Assembly (NCBI GenBank): GCA_029961685.1
Contig: JARWKL010000009.1
Location: 27,901,208-27,965,207 of the forward strand
DNA length: 64,000 nt
Origin: Aristolochia californica
Lineage: Eukaryota > Streptophyta > Magnoliopsida > Piperales > Aristolochiaceae
Direction: 5' to 3'
Under the pieces are notes generated by a model. That model did not search any database. It was not told where the DNA came from and was given only the letters and a program-made list of their open reading frames with translations. Made by a program: the position numbers and the translations under genes. Positions 1-12,800 of this stretch are shown here, one piece after another (the stretch's first letter is position 1; each line of letters begins with the position of its first letter).

Positions 1-429
1 CTTCAATCTATGCGAAATCAAGTGCAATTTGGCCAAAATCATTGTTGAATTCGATTTTTTTTTTAAAGTCTTTATTGCCGCCTTGTTGTGATTGGTTTAG
101 CATGCCATAAATTCACTTTAAGAAATTCAAAAATTCTACTAAAATTCTTGATTAAATCTCCCGTTGTCTCTAGTTATTTGCTTTCTAGTTTCATGAAACC
201 CTAAGTTATTTGCTCTCTAGTTATTCTTAATATATTTTTTTTTAAAGTCAAGTCATACATGTGCCTTTAGATAGATAAAACCTTACACACGTATGGTTTT
301 GTGTTAGTTCATGAATTCATTCTACAAGTTGTACACTTGTTTAGTTGATTGTGAAATACTGATCATTTACCTTTAGGGTTAGTCCAAAGTGTGTTTGTGT
401 GTCTTCTTTAAAAGGAAGTCTTTGTGGTT

Positions 430-1560
430 TTGTTTTCAATGACTGAAATTTCAAGTAATTCATCATCTTCCTAGAGTTATGCCGATTTTAGCAAAACATA
501 ATCCTCTGAGAATTACTACTTTTCGTCTCAAGGGTTTGAACAACTATGTATCTTTGTCTCAATTTGTTAAACGGTTTTTTATAACAAGGGACCTTGTTGA
601 ACACTTGGACTAACCACACCCATGCTGATGATACTTCCTATTATAAGTGGTTGAAGAAAGATACATTGAATATAAGTTAGTTGATTAATAGTATGGAAGA
701 AGTTTTGCCGACAATTTTATTCATTTCAATACAAGCAAGGATATTTGGGATACATGTTTTCAATTATATTCTACACCTGACAACCTTCAAAAAGTTTATG
801 ATATATTTTAGGAGATGTGTAGAACTAAGCATGAAAGAAATCATGAATATTTTATTAGGTTTTGAGGTCTACATCAAAAATGGATAATTACTCAGTCATA
901 TTCAAATAACATTGCAACTCAATCAAAAGGGAAGATTTTGTATCTGCCATATACCTTGCTAATTTACAATCTTATTTGGATGTTGCAAAAAATTAGGTAA
1001 TTAACTCCTATGCCAAACTGTCTTTTAATGATGCGTATGCTCAACATTGTTCTCACAAGAGAGAAAGGAGTAACAATTATCGTAGAAGAAAAGGAAGAGG
1101 TAGTAGGTCATATGGTGAAGGTAGAGGAAGATGAGATAGTAAAAGCAGCCCTAATTCCTCTACCATTGGCAAGAAAAGAAAGTGTACTTTTGTGGTATGA
1201 ATAATCACCTAGTTGAAAGGTGTTGGAGTTTACATGAAAAACTTGATTATTTTAAGGCCAATTAGGCTTCTACCACATCAGCTCCTAATGAAGTGTCCAG
1301 AGGGGAACATTGTCAAAAAAAGACATTGTTTGATTTCAAAAGTTCAAGAATATGATGGCAGCCTCTCAGAATACTACTACAACCATTGCTGCCATTATAG
1401 GTGTTCTTCTTGGAATCAAATTCTAATGGTAACTATTCATCTTGGATTATTGATTTTGATGCCTCTAAACACCTCACTGGTCACATACATAAGTTGTTAA
1501 ATGTGTCACCATATACTGCAAACCGGTTTGTATCTATTGCATATGGTTCCCAAATCGACA
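430..1560 (+). pseudogene. Degraded Copia gag and protease remnant
   Basis: Pieces in several frames follow Copia gag order: an N-terminal region (LRITTFRLKGLNNYVSLSQ), a stretch LINSMEEVLP that matches the gag motif at 53826, a basic RR/GRG tract, and a broken zinc knuckle at 1188-1235 where a one-base loss hides the second cysteine. A protease-like piece WIIDFDASKHLTG follows at about 1442-1490. Stops and frameshifts are frequent and no LTR is recognised. The bases before 430 give nothing assignable. It is the same broad Copia group as the element at 52425-57123. Confidence 0.7.
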
Positions 1561-2491
1561 TTTTATAAATTTCATAAAAGGAAACTTTGGATAATTTTTT
1601 AAAATTTTCTAAATACTCCTATATAAATATTACATAAAATACCCCTTTTAATCTAAATTACACATGATTTTGGGCTAGGAACATATTCAACTTATGTAAC
1701 AATTTCACAATTTTGGTCTTAATTATTGAAATGCCCTCGAAGTGGTGAGTTTACAAAAATACCCATGTGATATGCATAATTATTTGTCAACATAACTGCA
1801 ATCAAATAGATTCGCTCTTAATCCACAAATTGAATACCTTGTAAGTGAGGACCTTGTGAGGATCTTCTACACAAATGTGGGTAAAACATGCTCAAAACCC
1901 AGCATTTAGAACCCTATATTCATCAATATTGGGAGTAATTATAAAATTGGATGCTACTTCACTAGACACCATCTTAAACATAGAAAATGAAGAATATTTC
2001 TTGGATGCTACCCCAAAAAAAGAGTCAATGACGACTATAAAAGAAATCAATATGAGCTAAGCAAGAAAAATCCTTTACAAGTCAAAATTTGGACAAGTTG
2101 TTAAGAATTCCATGCACAATTCTTATCACCACTATCGATGGTACATTCAGTCTAAAAAATAGAGTGCTTGTGTGAAGAAAGAGAAGATGAATCTAAGAGT
2201 TTTTCTTGTTATGTCATTTACTACTGTAGGATAGATGAAATTCATATATGACATTTGACGCATTTGCTCATGAATCATGATATTGAAATATACGAAATTG
2301 AACTAAAGAAGGTTCAAGGAATTACCACAACCTACTTAGTGCATGGTATTCTCAAGAGAGAGGGTGTTGGATCAAGTAAAGTGGCTGAAGAAAAGAAAAG
2401 GAATAAGGACAAATTGATCCCTGAAGGCAGGAGAAAGAAAAAAGAGTTCACAATCTCTGAAGAGCTCTAAGCTATAGCAAGCTGATGAGAA
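1561..2491. other. Unassigned sequence, no supported gene
   Basis: AT-rich, with only short reading frames. From 2255 the plus strand stays open for 71 codons rich in lysine and glutamate and leads into the 83-bp repeat. I do not recognise it; a decayed transposon gene is the likeliest source. Confidence 0.4.
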
Positions 2492-2654
2492 GAATGGGGA
2501 ACTTGAAGAAGAAGTGATGCAACTCAAAAACAAGGTCGATGCCATGGATGAGAACTTGGCACAACTTCTTAATCGAATGGGGAACTTGAAGAAGTGATGC
2601 AACTCAAAAACATGGTGGATGCCATGGATGTGAACTTGGCACAACTTCTTGATC
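2492..2654 (+). repeat. 83-bp tandem duplication in a coiled-coil-like stretch
   Basis: Copy 1 is 2492-2574 and copy 2 is 2575-2654, which lacks one GAA triplet and has a few substitutions. Copy 1 reads as the heptad-like NGELEEEVMQLKNKVDAM. A TGA ends this frame in copy 2. The source is unidentified. Confidence 0.8.
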
Positions 2655-3788
2655 AAATGGGTAGTGAGTAGAAAAGGGACTAGAAAAGGGATTTGTAGTC
2701 TACGAATGAGTCATCAAGCTCTAATGGTAATGTGGCTTCCAATATCCAACACCCAATTGGAATTTCTAGGCCTATAAAGATTAAAGTGAAGGATGAATTG
2801 CCACAAGGAAGAGAAGATGAAGCAGTGCAAGCCGAAAAACAAGCCTAGAAGAAGAACCTAAGAAAGTGGCAAGAAGACTTAGATGGTACATGTGTTTTTA
2901 GTATTGGTAAATTAAGTTTTTAGTATGAGACAAGTTTTGATGCATTAGATGTTTTTAGCCAAACTTTACTTTGGAATCTTAAGTTACATCCATGTAATTG
3001 CTCTTCATCATGATCTGAATGATGTTTGTAATTCTGTATTCATATTTATTAATGTTGTAGCTGTTTGACAAGTGAAGATAATGTCCACTAATCTTTAAAG
3101 GATGACAGAATACAAAAGAGTGTAAGTAGCAGTAAAGAAGTTAGTACCTCATAAGGAATTGTAAGTATGACAGCCATGAGTATAAGTTTGAAAATCAATA
3201 AGCGGCATTTTCATTTGCCTTTCATTGTTGAAGGAATTCCGCACAATTGTTGTTCAAAGGTTCTCTACAGGCATTAAACCCCCTTGGGACTTTTGGCCTT
3301 TGCATAATAAAATCTTAAACATGTAGACAGAAATATGGATTCTGTGGCCACAATATCTTCGATTCCTTTCAGCTTCTATAAGCTGAGGTGCCAATCCTAA
3401 TTCAAATGACTTATAGGCTTGATTTTCATGAAGGGCCGTATTGCAACTTCTCAGCAAGATACAAAAGAGCAAAATCCATCTTTGAAGCAAGTTATGAATT
3501 CATTTTGTTTATGTATTTATCCATAGACTGCAGATGTCACAAACTATTAACTAGTCCGTATACAAGACTTTCTTTTTCTTTGAATAATTATCTAAAAGAC
3601 CTGAACTTTTAAATCTTACAAAACTTAGAAGCACATTAGGAAACAGAAAGCACTTCAGCAGTTCAATTTCAAATTTTCAGAGACTACTGTTAGCTTCTAC
3701 TTGGGAAAAGTATAATTCTAATGAATTAAGAAGTAGAAAGCACAGTAGATACTCAAAGATCAACCATGTTTGGAGCTCATAAATTTTC
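2655..3788. other. Downstream flank of the F-box gene, possible 3' UTR
   Basis: No coding region supported. The first few hundred bases below the stop codon should contain the minus-strand 3' UTR. A minus-strand AATAAA (TTTATT at 3045-3050) is one possible poly(A) signal about 740 nt past the stop, but nothing marks it as the one used. The leftmost part may belong to the unassigned repeat at 2255-2880. Confidence 0.4.
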
Positions 3789-3854
3789 TTAGCTGTGCAC
3801 CTTGAAGCAATTCAAATTTGGAAACAACTGGAGAAGTTTTTGCCGGCTTCGTCT
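3789..3854 (-). CDS. F-box gene exon 12 (C-terminus and stop)
   Basis: 66 nt: [17 protein letters not shown] to KVHS, then TAA at 3789-3791. Acceptor TTTCACAG. The KVHS ending is shared with the family. Confidence 0.93.
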   Translation of the reverse strand, partial: RRSRQKLLQLFPNLNCFKVHS

Positions 3855-6800
3855 CTGTGAAATTTAATAAAAACTCAAGGTTAACTTTTCATTTTTCCTG
3901 ACCATGAGGTTCCCAATTGCTGCCACTTGACTTTGGAGCAAATGAGACGAATGGTGTATGTAAAAAACGATACCGACCTTTATCCCAGTGCACCCATTCA
4001 CATCGAGGGTTGTCAGTGTGCTTGAGCAGAATGTAGAGAGAACTTCTAAACACTTGTCTGTCACACCAATGATCCCAAACAAACTGCATTTCATTGAAAT
4101 CCAACCCATCAATCATATAACATGTATAAATCCCTAATTTCGAGTTACACAAAGCTCCTCATATTTACCTAAGAAGTTCAAGAGAGGTGCAACTTTGGGC
4201 AACCGCAATTACCCCAATGTCAGTGACACGCACACACCTGTCAAGAAATTAAACAGAAATGTATAGTAAAGAATAGGTGGCACTTCTATATAATGCAAAA
4301 TCACCGTGAAGGACTGAATTGTGTCACTTCCGTTAATGGGCACAAATGGCCTTGTCTAAGATGCTTCGCAGTGCAGGAGCAACATCCTGCTTTTGTATTG
4401 TATAACATCTCCAAATTCAAAATAACTATTACTAAATTTTCACTTGGAAATTTCCATTCAATTTCCCCAATACATTACTGTTGAATAATGTACTCTAGGG
4501 GCATACCGGTCATTTTATCCACGAGTAGCTTAGTCTCAGCATGTACACTTAAATGTGATTAGTTTACTGTTTACTGTCTCAGAATTATGATGTGATGAAA
4601 GTAATCAATAGAGGGTAATTTTGTCATTTTATACTGCTTTCACTGAATGTAGAAGGGGTCAAACTGAACCCCTAACCGCTACTCTCTCCTTTCTACGGCA
4701 ACATTCTTTTCTCTCTTCCTCTCTCTATCTTAACCTAAGTCTACAACTTTACATTGTATTAGAGTGGAAATCAAAGCTTGCGAAGATATTTCTACATATT
4801 CCTGTAATCAACTTTAAAGCCTCATTGTTTATCGGAAAGTGTATAGCAGAAAAGAAGAAGCAATATTGTGAGAGAGAGGGAGAGGGAGAGGGAGAGTGAG
4901 AGAGTGGAGGAAAGAAGCCAAAGAGGAAAACAGGAGACTGAGATAAGTCTCGTTTCCCACATTCATTTTTGTATAATAGAAATTTCAAAGGTCTTAATCC
5001 TATTGGGACTCAACTTACATATCCTAATTAAATTGTCTGTAATCTTAACATACCCTAATTACATTATATCTCTAATCTTAAGTCGCCTAAAAGCCTTCAG
5101 ATATGTGAACACCGTCCCCTTCCAATTGGAGCGTATAAGTAATAGATGCCCAGCTTGTCACAAATTGAATGCAATTGAGCAGATGGCAAAACCTTGGAAA
5201 TATATGTGCTGGCTGGTGTTATGCTGAAGCATATTAGATAGATAATATGATTTTTTACTTTTTCATGTAAGAAATGATAATCTACTTCAATATGTTTGGT
5301 CTGCTCATGAAAAACTAAGTTATTGGCAATATTAATAGTTGTTTGATTATCACAATAAAATTGCATCACTCCACCAATAGACAACTGTTAACTCCACAAG
5401 CAAGGATTTCAACCAGATCATTTCATAGCCTGCAGGAACCATGGCCTTGTATTCTGCTCCAGAATTTAATATTGTTATAACATCTGGTTTTTTGCTTCAC
5501 CATGTAACCAAACTTCCTACAACTAGGGTGCAATACCTCATAGACTTCCTATCATTTGGCAAACGAGCCCAACTTGCATTTACAAATCTTTCTATCTGCA
5601 CATGACTATGAGATTTGTATAACATTCCTTTCCCTAAGGCTTTCTTCAAATACCTTAAAATCATTCTAAAGTTATCTTGTAAAGTTGGGTCCAAGGCCCA
5701 TCCCAAAATGACTAGCCAACTTAGGAAACCTCTTTCCCAACTAATAAACTCAAGATCTTTGTACTCACTAATCCGTGTGGGACTATTCCTTAACACCCCC
5801 CCCATATGTAAGCCCTCTTTTGTGGCTCTTAAAGTGGATAATTTAGGTGTAGGCCCTTTTTGTGGCTCAACAAGTGGATAATTTTAAGTGTAGGCCTTCT
5901 TTTATGGTTCTACAAGTAAATAATTTTAGGTGTAACGCAAGTCTTGGGCAAGTTTCTTTCGATTTTGTGGATCTTCTCTCCATTTTCAGCAATCTCCTTG
6001 AAGGTTTTTCCCAGAGTTATGGACTGGTAAGGTAAAAATTCATTTTCTACCTATCTTTGCCTATTGGCTAATGATTACTGCTTCTATTTGATTAATTGTT
6101 GGGATTTAGAAGTTTTTGATGATCCCAATTTGAGGAAATTTCTCAAATCTGCCTGTGTCATCAACCCAATGCTTGTGTCATCATCTATATAGCCTACGCC
6201 ATCCTGGTTTCTTGCAATTAGGTCATTCTTTCATCGATGTATGGTCTCAATTGCTAGAATTGATCACTATTGGTTCTAAATTGAATGAATTTGGTGCTAA
6301 ATTGCCCTAATTGAATTCGGTGTGGGGCCCACTTGACTACGCAAGCATAAAAATTTGGGTTGCTTCCCTTTGGTTAATTGACACTCTAGTGTACTGAATT
6401 GTGGTGTTTGGTGATATTAAATGGCTGATTCCAGCACACAGGTTGTTGTCCAAAGGACGGCTGAGAGCTCAGATGTGAAGTTCTCTAGGTCCATTCAGAT
6501 ACCTACGATCTGGTTGAATGGATCAAATTATATAAACTGGTCTAGATCCGTTTTGATGTATTCGAGGGGGCTAGAAAAATGGCAAAGTATATAAATGATG
6601 ATCCTCCGGTACCTGTTACTGAAGATTGGGTGGTAGAAGATAATTTAGTAATGACCTGGTTGGTCAACAGTATGAAATCCAGATTTAGTGATCAAATTTT
6701 GAGTTGTAATATTACTAAGGCAATGTGGACTACATTGGCTTCCATTTTGTCTCAAAAAAGTAATTTGTCAAGGATCTATGAGTTATATGTGAAGTTCCTT

Positions 6801-9800
6801 CATATGAAGCGTAGAGGTAGATCAGTGACAGATTATTTCACTGAGATGAAGGGAATACTACAGGAGATTAGTACATTCCATCCTTTTACTATGAATGTTG
6901 AAGACATTCGTAAGAAGGAAAATTAGATTCAAGTACCCCGATTTTTGGATAGTTTGGGGCATGAGTATGATACTATTAGAGCCCAGTTATTGGTCAATGA
7001 GGATGTGACCACTCTTGAGCAAGCCTTTAACAGAGTTCTTCGTGCTGAAGGTGTAGTTGTAAATAAGAATGGGTCAGGTGGAGCCCTCTCAAAAGCAGCT
7101 GCTCTTAACCTTCAATCTTCTACTGGTAAGCCTGATGGTCAATTACATGGTGGTAATAATAGAGGTAGAGGTCGCTCTTACATAAACCGTGGCCGTGGCT
7201 GTGGCCAAAATAATCTGGGGGATCGGAAATGTGTTTATTGTTGTAGGACTAATCATATTTCTGAGAAATGCTAGAAAAAATTTGGTAAACCTACCTGGGC
7301 CAACTCTATAGTCACAGATAAGGACGCCTCCTCACACACTGGATTCCATGAGGAAATTCAGCAGTTATTACAGCGATTGGGTCAACTGATTGCTTCATCT
7401 ACTGCTTCTTAGACTACCGAGACTCATTTTTCCTTAGTGAGTGCCACGATGGCTAGTACAGGTATGAATGCACTGAATTTGTCTCATTCCCCCACTTGGA
7501 TCATAAATTCAGAAGCCTCTACACACATGTCAGGTATGCCCTCCCTATTTCAATCCATTAGTCCATCTCATTCATATCGTTGAGTTAATTTAGTTGATAG
7601 ATCCACCTCTCCCGTTCAGGGGGAGGGTATATAGTTCACACTACTCCACAAATATCCTTAGATTCTGTTTTATTTGTACCAAAGTTTCCAGTTAATCTCT
7701 TGTCTATGAGTCATATAACTAAATCCTTAAATTGTTCAGTAACCTTTTATCGTACTTCTTGTATTTTAACATATTTAATAAGAGTCATGTGGAGAGTGTA
7801 TGTATTGGCTTTAACACAAACATCTTGTGACTGTAAATAGTTTGCCCACAGGCCTTTGAAACATGTATGCATTGTCATACATTCTACCTCATTCAGCGTT
7901 AGTTGTTATCTTGACATTTAGTTCCATAGGTGTGTTAACCCACCTGCATCCCTACATCCCTATCTCCTTCAAAAAGTCAAGAAAAAATTCCAGAAAGAAT
8001 CATACCTAACCGAGACAACACAATTTCAATATTTAAAAACTAATTGAATATTCCCAAATTCTTTGCTCGAATGTTTTTATGTAAATGGTTCTTTGTCCTA
8101 TTGATCTCATCCTTATTGCCAGCAATGACAATGCCGTCTACATAGATTAGTCGTTAGTACCATTCTTTGAGAAGTTTATACAAAATGGTCAACCACAATA
8201 GGGGTGGCATCAAACCGAGGCAAGCCAAGCCAAGCTTGAAAGTAAACTCAAGCTCAAATCGGAGCCAATCACTAACCTTGAACTTGGATCGAACATATTT
8301 TAGAGAGCTTGAGCTTGGCTCTAACTCAAGCTCGAGTTAATGACGGGGTGGGGGACCTACCATAAATTGTAGTAGTTTGAAGTCGAAATATATTCTCTGA
8401 ACAAGATGATATTCAGTAAAACTTTATCAAAACACCTTGTTCTCCCTTCAACACAAATTCAAGTGGTTATTCCATAAACACAACCACATGGAGATCGTCG
8501 TTCAGAAAGGCATTTTTAATATCTAGCTAAAAAAGGGAACATGGTAATTGGCAACAATGGAGATAAAAATTCAAACCTAATTTAATTTGGCAACGAGAGA
8601 AGGTTTTGAAGTAATTAATTATCTTGGTGGGAAAATATAGTCCATGTACAGCTGTGAATACTGCATGGGGAAAATATAGTCCATGTATAGCTGTGAATAT
8701 AGCATGTACAGCATGTGCGAAAATACAATCCGTGTACAGCTGTGAATACAGAATGTGCAGCATGTGAGACAATACCGTTCGTGTATAACTGTGAATATTT
8801 GACTTTCTCTAGTGATTATAATTCCTGATTTGCACGGAATAGATTAGATTTTGATTTGATTCTTATTTGTAGTTCCAAGATTAGGTAGTTACCTAATATA
8901 GTGACACTCTATTGTACATATGAATCATTGTAATTCGTTTCTCATTCAATCTTCGATACAATTACCATGTTCGACATATTTTGTCATGGTATCAGAGCTT
9001 AAATTCGTTTTTCTAGTGAAGTCACCATCAAATCGTGTATCATGTATTCCAGAATTTTTATCATGAGATTAGATCCCAATTTGGCCAGCCAATCAAAACA
9101 CCGAGATCAGATAATGCTAGTGAGTAGATGAGCCCCCAATTTTGTGCACTTTTCTTCCCAATATGGGATATGTAAACCCCCTCAACAAAATGGGGAGGTG
9201 AGCATAAAAACCGACATCTCTTAGACACAGCTTGAGCTCTCCTTTTCAATATGATGGTACCCCAAATGATTTTGGAGTGATACAGTTCTAAGTGCTTTGC
9301 TACTTAATCAACCCAATGGCCCCAACTTAAAAAGGATTACACCCTTTAATATTCTCAAAACCAAGGCTCATTGAAACTTAACTTTGATGCTAGTTCAATA
9401 GGTATCCCAATCCGGCTGGAATTGGAGGCCTTGTTCCACTCGAAGTCTGTCCTTCTAGTTTTCTATAGTTCCATCGAGATCAGCAATTTCTTTGGTGCAG
9501 AAAAATCAGAGCTCTCTTGCAAGGAATTCGTTTTTACAAGCAAAGATTCTTAGCTCTAGTTATTATAGAAGGAAATTTAAAGACGGTGATTAGTTGGATG
9601 TTAGATAATGCCTCCCCCTCATATGGCATTTGAGATAGACTTGTGATGAAATTAGAGACTTGTCGGCCTCAATTGTTGTATTCTAGCAGCACCTTCCTAG
9701 GCTGTCAATAAGGAGTCTGTTCCAACTCGATATCAAGAATAATTTCTTTATGGAGATCTACATGATGAAGCATATATGGAGTAACATCCTGCATTTGTTG

Positions 9801-12800
9801 CTCACAAGGAGACCAGTAACGTTTGTCGTCTCAAGAAAATCATTTATAGGCTTAAACAAGTCTCACAATGTAATTTGACAAGTTTAGTGGAGTAGTTATG
9901 CTTAAACAAATCAGATGTATGTGTTTGTACAAAATTTCCACCAAGTCGGCATCACCCATAAGGTTGTAGGGGCTTCTTTCATTGCTCTTATCCCAAAAAA
10001 ATCCTCCTCTAACCTTCCACAAGACTTTAGACCAAACAGTCTCACCACTAGTTATTATAAAATCATTGTCCGTCTGCTTGCAAAACGTCTTAGGATCCAC
10101 CTCTCCAAAATCATAAGTCCTTGCCAAAGTGCTTTTATCCGTCATAGAAATATTTTGGACTCCTCCATAGCTGCCCATGAATTCCTAGACTCCTTCAAAA
10201 AATCAAATCGGCCCAGATTCGTCCTAAAAATTGACTTTGAAAAGGCTTTTGACCGAGCAAACTGGAAATTAATTGATTACCTTTTAGATAGAATGGGTTT
10301 TGGGACTTGATGGAAATTTTGGATGAGAAGTTGTATCTCTACTGCATCATATTCTGTCCTAGTAAATGGAAAGCCCTGTGGTTACTTCAAAGCTACAAGA
10401 GGAATCAAACAAGGTGACCCTCTGTCCCCTTTCCTCTTCAATCTCATCGGGGAACATCTTGCCTCAATGGTCCGGTTTGCTAAAAGAACGGGTTGGCTTA
10501 ATCCTGTCTCTAACGACCCAAGCCAAGATATTCCACTATTGCAGTATGCTGATGATACTATTCTCTTTGGAGAAGGTACCTTGAGTCAGATCTCCCACTT
10601 GAAAGCTCTGCTCAACCTTTTTGAGCTATCTTCTGGACAAAAGGTAAGTAGGGCTAAATCATCTATTGTGGGTTACAATATTGATCCTTCGGTTCTAAAT
10701 TCCATGGCTAATTATTTGGGTTGTAAAGTTGCTTCTCCTCCGGGCACGTATTTGGGACTTCCTCTTTCCTCTGTCTTACATTCAAAATCTGTTTGGCACC
10801 CAGTCATTGAGCGTCTTGAAGGTAGACTTGCCTCCTAGAGAGGAAAATTTTTGTCCAAAGCCGGTAGTCTTGTCTTCATGGTATACCATCTTATTTTTTG
10901 TCTTTGTACCGTTGCCCTGCTTCTGTCAGAAATAGAATTGAGTTCTTAAAAAGAAGATTTTTATGGGGTGGGCAAAATGGGGAAAGAAAATACTGCCTAG
11001 TGAAATGGGTTGATGTTTGTAAACCTCTTGTTGAGGGTGGTCTTGGGATACGGGACACTGTAACAACAAATTCTGCTTTGCTTATAAAGTGGATCTGGAA
11101 ATTTAATATGCACCCGTCATTGATTTGGCGGAACATAGTGGCGACAAAAGCAGAAAAGTTTTCTGGATGGTAGACAGAAGGAGGACGGTATAACAAATTA
11201 TCTCCAGTGTGGAAAAAGATAGCACATTTGTTACCTGCTTTCAAAAACGTCGTCAAGTGTTACACTATCTCCAGCAGTCGGACAAAATTTTGGACAAATT
11301 GGTGGATGGGCCCAAGTAGTTTCAATACTAGCCATGGTCAAATTTTCTCTCTTCCCAGAAACAAAGAGGCGACTATATCTACGGTCAGACAAAATTCTGG
11401 TGAGTGGAATTTAAACCTCCGAAGAGCGCTGACTGATGATGAAACCCTTGAAGTTGCCGCTCTCGTCACGAGATTATTGACGGTTCGTATCAGAAATGCT
11501 CCAGAAACACTGATATGGACTCCATGTCCCAAATGTGCGTTTTCTACTTCAACTGCCTATAACTCTCTTGTCTCTCCCCCCTCTACTCAATCCTGTCATC
11601 CATCTACCATTGCGTGGTCCTTACTCGTGCCTTCGAGAGCAAAGTTTTTCATCTGGACAGCATGCCAAAACAAAATCCTAACATCTGATTCGTTAATGCG
11701 TGGGGAACACATGTTATGGATCCCCTGTGCCCGTTTTGCCGAACCTCCCCTGAAACTGCAGACCATATTTTGTTGCATTGTGATTATGCTCACTCTATTT
11801 GGACCGGACTCATTAGCAAAATTAGTATGCAATATTGTCCCTCTCAAAATCTCACATCTACTATTCACAAGGTCACAAACGCCCACCTCCCAAAGCTCGA
11901 AAAGTTATTAATCTCATGCTATGTTGGTCTCATCGTTTGGGCCCTATGGAAAGAAAGGAATAACAGGAAGTTCAATAGAAAATCTCTTCCAGAAAATATT
12001 CTAAGCAACAAAATTGTTGGGCAAGTTACCTCCTGGATTCTTATGCGAAAAGAATTTAAAAATCTCAAAGGAGTAAACTTACGATGAAATTGGCAACTTG
12101 TAGCGGCAATGTCTCACCTTCCCCGCCCTCCGGCTATGAAAACTTCGTCTCCTCCTCCGGTAGGCCATTTCAAATTAAATTTCGATGGAAGCGTTTTGGG
12201 TTGTCCTGGCCCTGCAGGATATGGAGGGGTTATCCATGACGATAAAGGAAACCTTCTCCTCTCTTTTTCTGAGCTAATTGGTGAATCGGACTCAACAACT
12301 GCCGAGCTATCTGGTTTATTTAATGGATTAAATCTTTTTCATCAACGGATGGTAGGCCCTCTTTATGTCGAAGGTGATTCAAAAGTTGTCATCCATTGGT
12401 GCAAGAAGTCTTGCAAACCTCCTTGGCGGCACTGGGATCTTTTTGAGGATATATGTAATTTAATTTCTCAATTGCAATGTAGTTAGAATTATATTCCTAG
12501 ATCTGCTAATCACTTAGTAGATAATCAGGCTAAATTAGGTGTTTTCCTTCAACATCTTGTTGTGGAGGAAGGCTTTGTACAGTAAGGTATGTATATTTTC
12601 TCTCAGTAATACATTCACACCATTCTCTCTCAAAAAAAAGTTATGGCCTGGACTTTGGTTTTGTCAGAAGCTCCTTTGATCACTTTGTGTTTATTTCTTA
12701 AAAAAGTTGGAGACTACTACACTTATTGTTTATGTAGATTGAAAAATAGGTGATTTGGGAGAAAATGGATTTCTGGAAGAGAAGACAGCTTTGCTGCCTT

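Noticed and set aside
7765..7779. CTTGTATTTTAACA equals the outer end of the Copia LTR, suggesting a hidden LTR
   Set aside because: It is in the wrong orientation for the gag copy beside it, and the match can be explained by the collinear internal sequence with a few changes.
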